Shown here: positions 58,222 through 64,000 of the stretch, piece by piece
Numbering within the stretch: position 1 is the stretch's first letter
Layout: each line of letters starts with the position of its first letter
From: Lithobates sylvaticus
Lineage: Eukaryota; Chordata; Amphibia; Anura; Ranidae
NCBI GenBank assembly: GCA_028564925.1
Contig: CM053028.1
Span: 362,815,302 to 362,879,301, forward strand
Direction of reading: 5' to 3'
DNA: 64,000 nt
The notes under the pieces: model-generated
Told to the model about the DNA's origin: nothing
Database searches by the model: none
What the model saw: the letters and a program-made list of their open reading frames with translations, nothing else
Position numbers and translations under genes: made by a program

Positions 58222-58498
58222 AGAGGAACTGTAGTCTGCTCACATAATTTATAATTAAAACATCTTTGCCATTCTGAAGCTTTCCTCCAACCACTTTGCA
58301 TATTATTTTATATATACTGAGATTCTGTACTTGCCAAATATGCTGCAGAAATCTCCCTCCACTGAATCTGGCTGCAGCCATGTTAACTGTGGGCAGCAGA
58401 TGCTGCTGCCTGTCCACTTCCTGGATCCACACAGAGGCACACCTCCAGCTCTCATTGTGCCTCTTATGACTTATGCTCTCCCTTCCTGGAAAACTATC

Positions 58499-58543
<45 letters not shown>

Positions 58544-58767
58544 CGAGAGAGACACAGAGAGAGAGAGAGACAGAGAGAGAGAGAGAGACACAGAGAGAGA
58601 GAGCTGAGCATGAGGTCATAAGCCTAGGCTTTTTACCAGACAAGAAACAGGGAGTGGGCTGTATAAGGTATTTACTGGCAGAAAAAAAAAAGTTTTACTA
58701 TCCAAAGTTAGAACAAGGGCAGAAGATTTAATAGATGGAAAGATGAAAAGATGACTGAAGGTCCACT
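58222..58767. mobile_element. TTAA-flanked MITE with a GA microsatellite
   Basis: TTAA at 58218-58221 and 58768-58771. It begins AGAGGAACTGTAGTC and ends GAAGGTCCACT. A (GA)n tract at 58499-58605 gives spurious Arg-Glu or Ser-Leu frames on the two strands. Confidence 0.7.
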
Positions 58768-58935
58768 TTAATGCCCTGATGCAGATATTCATGTAGGGTA
58801 GCACTGACAGATTCTATCCTCACTTTTGTCTCCTGCAATATTACAGCTTGGTCAAAAGACACCCTTGTGCCTCTAGATGGAGAGTGGTAAAACAGCAACA
58901 CACTGATAAATTCAACTCTCTGCTCCCCATCCTAA

Positions 58936-59717
58936 GGGCTTGTTCACACTTGCTAAATTACTGATGTGCAACAAATGCTTCTATATCTCCCTAAACGCCC
59001 TATGCGCGGTTTTATAGCGTTTGATAAGCAATAAAACTGCTCCACAATGGAAAGTGACAGATTTTGATTTTGGGCGGCACAGTGGTGTAGTGGTTAGCAC
59101 TCTCACCTAGCAGTAAGAAGGGTCACTGGTTCAAATCCCAACCACGACACTTCCTGCCTGGAGTTTGCATGTTCTCCCTGTGCCTGCGTTGGTTTCCTCC
59201 GGGTACTCCGGTTTCCTCCCACAATCCAAAGACATGCAGGTAGGTTAATTGGCTTCTGTCCAAAAAATTGGCCCTAGTATATGAATGGGGACCTTGGATT
59301 GTGGGCTCCTTGAGGGTAGGGACTGATGTGAGTGTGCAATGTACAGGGATGGGGACAATTGTAGACACTCACTCAGGTTGAACTGGATGGACTGATGTCT
59401 TTATTCAACCTTACTAACTATGAAACTATGAAACTATTTTAACTCTCTGCAACCGTCCCAAAACCGCACCAAATATGCCTGCCAGGCATTTGCGGAGCGT
59501 TATTATAGACTTAAATGGGAGGTGTGAAAAGCTTCAAAGCCTCCTGACTCGACATTAGGCTTCAATTTTGAAGTGAAACAACGCTTCATGTTTTTGTAAT
59601 GTGAACAGCACAATGTGCTGTCTCTATTGAATCTTGTGCATAGGCGTTTGAGGGGCGTTTTTAACAACTGTCAAATGCCCCTTAAAGGCCTATTCTTAAG
59701 CCAGTGTGAACTCAGCC
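58936..59717. mobile_element. Harbinger-type MITE carrying a SINE
   Basis: GGGCTTGTTCACACTTG and CCAGTGTGAACTCAGCC ends, with TAA at 58933-58935 and 59718-59720. The SINE at 59072-59435 splits it. Interior inverted pairs include AAACGCC and GGCGTTT. Confidence 0.75.
59072..59435 (+). mobile_element. SINE: tRNA-like head, CR1-like 3' tail
   Basis: The head GGGCGGCACAGTGGTGTAG..TGGTTAGCAC contains an A-box-like sequence, and GGTTCAAATCC at 59128-59138 is a B-box, so it should be transcribed by RNA polymerase III. The body includes GGAGTTTGCATGTTCTCCC and CCAAAGACATGCAGG. The last 65 bp (TTGAACTGGATGGACTGATG, then CTATGAAACTATGAAACT) match the CR1 3' end at 46375-46425, suggesting mobilisation by CR1 reverse transcriptase. 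A short ATTTT duplication may flank it (59067-59071, 59436-59440). Confidence 0.82.
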
Positions 59718-59720
59718 TAA

Positions 59721-60908
59721 CACAGCTGCTTCTGCACTGTACAATGCAAAAGCCTCAGTGACTCATAACTATAGGTATGTATTAAAATGAAAACACTCTC
59801 TTTATATTCTTAGCGTGTTAAAAAAATCTTGTACTAAGTTAATATGTTGTCTGCCAATAGTAACCGATCTGTCCTCAACTGCTTGTTGTCAAGATAATAA
59901 AAACACTTTAACACTTTCTGAGTCGCCAACCCAGAAAAAGAATGCAGACCAGGTGTTCCGACTTCATTAATGACTTTACTTGTTGCATGCATGAAACTTA
60001 GAATTAATCCAACACCCACCATTACCACAATATTAACCCAATAGTGTGTAAAATACTCAATCTTGCATGAATAACCAATACCATTATGCATCATCACTGC
60101 CCACCCATATGAGGAAATAAAAATGATTTCATAAAACTATTCCATATCGAATATATATAATTAGCGCTATACCTATCTTTACAAATACATATCCAATCAT
60201 AAGGAGACCTTTATAGAAAAATATGTGGGGAAGATTATAAAATATTAAAATGATCAAATATCAATTAAAAATTGGCCAAAAAACAAATGAGGAATTCCTT
60301 ATTTAATCCTCTGGGCAGTGTCCTAATACAGTGAGTGGCAGCCAGGAAGTGGTTTTGACAAATACAGTGTGTCCAGACATTTTAGTACCCACCATAACAA
60401 GGATCCCACTCACCTCACGTTTTGGGGTATTGACACAAAGTCAGGACACTTAGCCAATTGCAATCTAAGTGGATTATTATTTTAGATACTTTTGTACCTC
60501 AGGGCCTTAACATAAATTTTGATCTTAATTGTTTTATTAGTGATTTTTAATTAGCGTCAGTTGGTCATGTATACATGCAGTATATTTACCAGGTTTTTTT
60601 CTTGTTAAACTTATGATTTAGCATGCTCATTATTTTATCTCCCTCTCACTATTCCAAACTACTGATCTCATACCTTTTATTTTACGCAAAAAGATATTAA
60701 GTGGATCATGCCTACACCCCCTCCCCCCCCCCCCTGGAAAGCACAGATTGGAGCTGCCCTACCTATGTAGGCTTACATACATTAATCAAGGTTGTCGGTG
60801 GAAATACGAGGGCCCCCCTGAATCTCCAACTAGTATCCTATGGAAGACTTAGCATAAATACTATGTCAGTCTGAACTGTTAGATAATTATTTGGTTTAAA
60901 ACTCCTGA
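59721..60908. other. No gene recognised (intron)
   Basis: AT-rich intron; a C run near 60720-60735. No exons recognised. Confidence 0.45.
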
Positions 60909-62077
60909 GTTTTTTGGTTCTCACTATTGTAAGCTTTTGCTGCATGTATTGGTGTACATAGCTTCTTGACCTGTATGTGCACATATGTACTCTCCATACA
61001 ATGTTCTGTACTGTACCAATGGATATGCTGTTTAATTCACCTATATGACAATAAAGCCCCTTTGTTTTGTTAAAAAAATAAAAATAAAATAAAAATAAAA
61101 AGAAATAGTTCTCAGACTAGGATTATGAAAAGAGGAGATTAAAGACATGTTAGTATGAGCTGCTGGGGAGGGGGCATTAAAGTGAACCTCTTAAGCTGCC
61201 TTGGATGGGCAAAGCACAGCTTTGCTTAAAGCTGAACTCCAGCCTTAAAATTGGTCAAGCACAGAACAGTACAGGCTCTTCTGTATGAAAAGATTTGCAG
61301 AATCAGAGGCAGGTTTAGTTTTTGCAAGCTTACCAGGTACCTTGCAAGAAATCTGCATCCTCATATGTATTTCCCTCCTATGCTTTAAAGACTGACAACT
61401 GAGAACATTTAGGTTATGTTTTTTTCCCCACACTTACATCCATCTTTCCAATGTAGTACAATAAGAATCAACACAAATTGGCAAAAAAAAGCATTTGACA
61501 AAATGAAATGACGGGGGGCTCATTACTGGCTTCACTGCTTGGAGCTGGCTGTGCCTAAGTGGAATGTGGACAGAGCTAAACCCATCATAGATAGGAGGGT
61601 GCACTGACTATACAAGGTTTTCCATGGAAGGAAAATACTTCAGTTCATACATAACTAGCTTTATAACTAGAATGCTGCCTGAATAATTACACAAAATAGA
61701 AGCACTTAGAATCATATTTACATGTATTTTATGTTCTATGCCTGAGAGGTACTTTGTTATATGCTACATTGCTATTATGATCTCAGCTTCTCTTTAAGCG
61801 TCTGTCATCTATGCATTTTTACTAAAAGGTTTACTTTTTTTTTTCCATTGTTGAAAAAAAAAAATATTTTGTTACATTTCAGGGTCACTGATCTCCTGCA
61901 GTCCCTTTAGGTCTACACATTTCTTAAGATGCAGTTCCTTATGGTAACAAAGGATAAAATCTACATAAAAACTGTTGAGATGGGACAACTCAGGAAAACA
62001 GTTGGGAAACGCCAACGGAGCATTTTCACCTTTAACAGGAAGTGTCTAAACAAGGACCTTCGTGGCACAATGACAAT
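60909..62077 (+). repeat. Tandem duplication, copy 1 (1,169 bp)
   Basis: Starts GTTTTTTGGTTCTCAC and is repeated head-to-tail from 62078 with very few differences. It includes AATAAA (about 61051) followed within 20 bp by an A-rich tail (TTAAAAAAATAAAAATAAAA), as in a retroposed 3' end. Confidence 0.9.
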
Positions 62078-63059
62078 GTTTTTTGGTTCTCACTATTGTA
62101 AGCTTTTGCTGCATGTATTGGTGTACATAGCTTCTTGACCTGTATGTGCACATATGTACTCTCCATACAATGTTCTGTACTGTACCAATGGATATGCTGT
62201 TTAATTCACCTATATGACAATAAAGCCCCTTTGTTTTGTTAAAAAAATAAAAATAAAATAAAAATAAAAAGAAATAGTTCTCAGACTAGGATTATGAAAA
62301 GAGGAGATTAAAGACATGTTAGTATGAGCTGCTGGGGAGGGGGCATTAAAGTGAACCTCTTAATCTGCCTTGGATGGGCAAAGCACAGCTTTGCTTAAAG
62401 CTGAACTCCAGCCTTAAAATTGGTCAAGCACAACAGTACAGGCTCTTCTGTATGAAAAGATTTGCAGAATCAGAGGCAGGTTTAGTTTTTGCAAGCTTAC
62501 CAGGTACCTTGCAAGAAATCTGCATCCTCATATGTATTTCCCTCCTATGCTTTAAAGACTGACAACTGAGAACATTTAGGTTATGTTTTTTTCCCCACAC
62601 TTACATCCATCTTTCCAATGTAGTACAATAAGAATCAACACAAATTGGCAAAAAAAAGCATTTGACAAAATGAAATGACGGGGGGCTCATTACTGGCTTC
62701 ACTGCTTGTATTTTATGTTCTATGCCTGAGAGGTACTTTGTTATATGCTACATTGCTATTATGATCTCAGCTTCTCTTTAAGCGTCTGTCATCTATGCAT
62801 TTTTACTAAAAGGTTTACTTTTTTTTTTCCATTGTTGAAAAAAAAAAATATTTTGTTACATTTCAGGGTCACTGATCTCCTGCAGTCCCTTTAGGTCTAC
62901 ACATTTCTTAAGATGCAGTTCCTTATGGTAACAAAGGATAAAATCTACATAAAAACTGTTGAGATGGGACAACTCAGGAAAACAGTTGGGAAACGCCAAC
63001 GGAGCATTTTCACCTTTAACAGGAAGTGTCTAAACAAGGACCTTCGTGGCACAATGACA
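62078..63059 (+). repeat. Tandem duplication, copy 2 (982 bp)
   Basis: Direct repeat of copy 1. It lacks about 185 bp present in copy 1 (about 61542-61724), with TG microhomology at the join ACTGCTTG/TATTTTATG. Other differences are single bases and a 2-bp gap (CACAGAACAG against CACAACAG). Confidence 0.9.
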
Positions 63060-63252
63060 TGGTATTATTTTAATAAAAACGTCTAAATTCACAATATTGA
63101 AAAATGTCTTTTTTGAATGACACAAATGCTAAAGCGTAAATAAATGAGATAGAATGGGTTTACATGTATATATTTTTTTTTTAGTTTTGGATAGAGGGGG
63201 ATTAGAACGCCTTCTCAAGGACTGTGTCCTGTTAGACCCAGGTTCACACCTA

Positions 63253-63352
63253 CAGTGCCTTGAAAAAATATTCGTACCGCTTGAAATTTTCCACATTTTG
63301 TCATGTTACAACTAAAAACAAATATATTTTATTGGGATTTTATGTGATAGAC
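63253..63352 (+). mobile_element. Tc1-like terminus, third family
   Basis: CAGTGCCTTGAAAAAATATT after TA (63251-63252), continuing TTTTCCACATTTTGTCATG and GGGATTTTATGTGATAGAC, is the end of a Tc1-type element. It is cut at 63353 by the hAT terminus. Confidence 0.8.
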
Positions 63353-64000
63353 CAGTGGTCTCCAAACTGCAGCCCGGGGGCCAGATGTGGCCCTTTGCTT
63401 GCTTCTATCCGGCCCTCAGGACACTATTCCTCCAAATGACAATAATGAGGCAGAATTCCTCCCACTGACACCAATGATGGGGCACTATTCCTCCCACTGA
63501 AACCATCAATGGGGCACTGTTCCTCCTACGAAGACTGATGATGGGGCATTATTACCTCCCACTGACACCATTGATGGGGCACAATTCCTTCTACTAAGAC
63601 CAATGTTGGGGCACTATTCCTCCCAACTGACACCATTGATGGAGCACTGTTCCTCCTACGAAGACCAATGATGGGGCATTATTCCTCCCACTGACACCCT
63701 TTATGAGGCACTGTTCCTCCTACTAAAGCCAATGTTGGGGCACTATTCCTCCCACTGACACCATTGATGGAGCACTGTTCCTCCTACGAAGACCAATGAT
63801 GGGGCATTATTCCTCTCACTGACACCATATATGAGGCACTGTTCCTCCTAAGAAGACCAATGATGGGGCACTATTCCTCCCACTGACACCATCTATGGGG
63901 TACTACTCCCCCTACTAAGACCAATTATGGGGCACTGTTCCTCCCACTTACACCATCTATGGGGCACTGTTCCTCCTACTATGACCAATGATGGGGCATC
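63353..64000 (+). mobile_element. hAT-type end with internal minisatellite, runs off window
   Basis: CAGTGGTCTCCAAACTGCAG is a hAT-like terminus. From about 63440 an array of about 31-bp units alternates between ATTCCTCCCACTGACACCAT and GTTCCTCCTACGAAGACCAA types, a two-monomer repeat of about 62 bp. The right end lies beyond the window. Confidence 0.75.

Noticed and set aside
58208-58621. Ser-Leu and Arg-Glu repeat ORFs on opposite strands
   Set aside because: Products of the (GA)n microsatellite.
59084-59140. tRNA gene
   Set aside because: A- and B-box-like sequences are present, but the acceptor and anticodon stems do not pair as in a tRNA and the sequence continues into a SINE body.
63440-64000. 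CRISPR-like array
   Set aside because: The repeats are contiguous minisatellite monomers without unique spacers, in a vertebrate genome.

Overview
The window is vertebrate nuclear DNA dominated by transposable elements. It contains one recognisable host coding exon, the last exon of XXYLT1 (xyloside xylosyltransferase 1), on the minus strand at 7046-7442. XXYLT1 is transcribed right to left, so most of the window right of 7442 should be its upstream intron, and the part left of 7046 its 3' UTR and flank. No second XXYLT1 exon was recognised. The mix of repeats (many TTAA-flanked non-autonomous DNA transposons, Harbinger MITEs ending GCGGCATAA, several Tc1 families, CR1/L2-type LINEs, a tRNA-headed SINE with a CR1-like tail) suggests a large-genome frog, probably ranid. 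The species assignment is inference.

Layout. 1-850: LINE reverse transcriptase fragment. 1250-2024: Harbinger transposase relic. 2290-3277: TTAA element. 4561-6525: small repeats in the XXYLT1 3' flank. 7046-7442: XXYLT1 terminal exon. 8071-17979: young LTR retrotransposon with matching 638-bp LTRs, a 4-bp ATAC target duplication, a primer-binding-site candidate, a polypurine tract and one long open frame of about 1,190 codons. That frame has a gag-like start and no recognisable protease, reverse transcriptase or integrase. Its 5' LTR is split by a 5,037-bp TTAA-flanked element (8553-13589), and the intact 3' LTR preserves the pre-insertion sequence.

18017-33800: TTAA elements, a pogo-like MITE, two Tc1 elements (the second holding an insert with an exon-like segment at 25373-25440), a hAT element with an 8-bp duplication, and more TTAA MITEs. 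34985-46430: reversed TTAA element with a long TA microsatellite, a SINE, further repeats, and a CR1 LINE interrupted by a Harbinger MITE. 47162-48780: a well-preserved Tc1 whose transposase is broken by two frameshifts. 48906-55895: MITEs, degenerate tandem repeats and a hAT element with a BED zinc-finger ORF. 58222-59717: TTAA and Harbinger-type MITEs, one carrying the SINE. 60909-63059: recent 1.17-kb tandem duplication. 63253-64000: Tc1 end cut by a hAT end with a minisatellite.

The most interesting objects are the gag-like-only LTR element, the hairpin-rich TTAA family around it, a roughly 300-bp cassette shared by different transposon families, and the exon-like insert inside a Tc1. All comparisons were made by eye; no alignments or searches were run.
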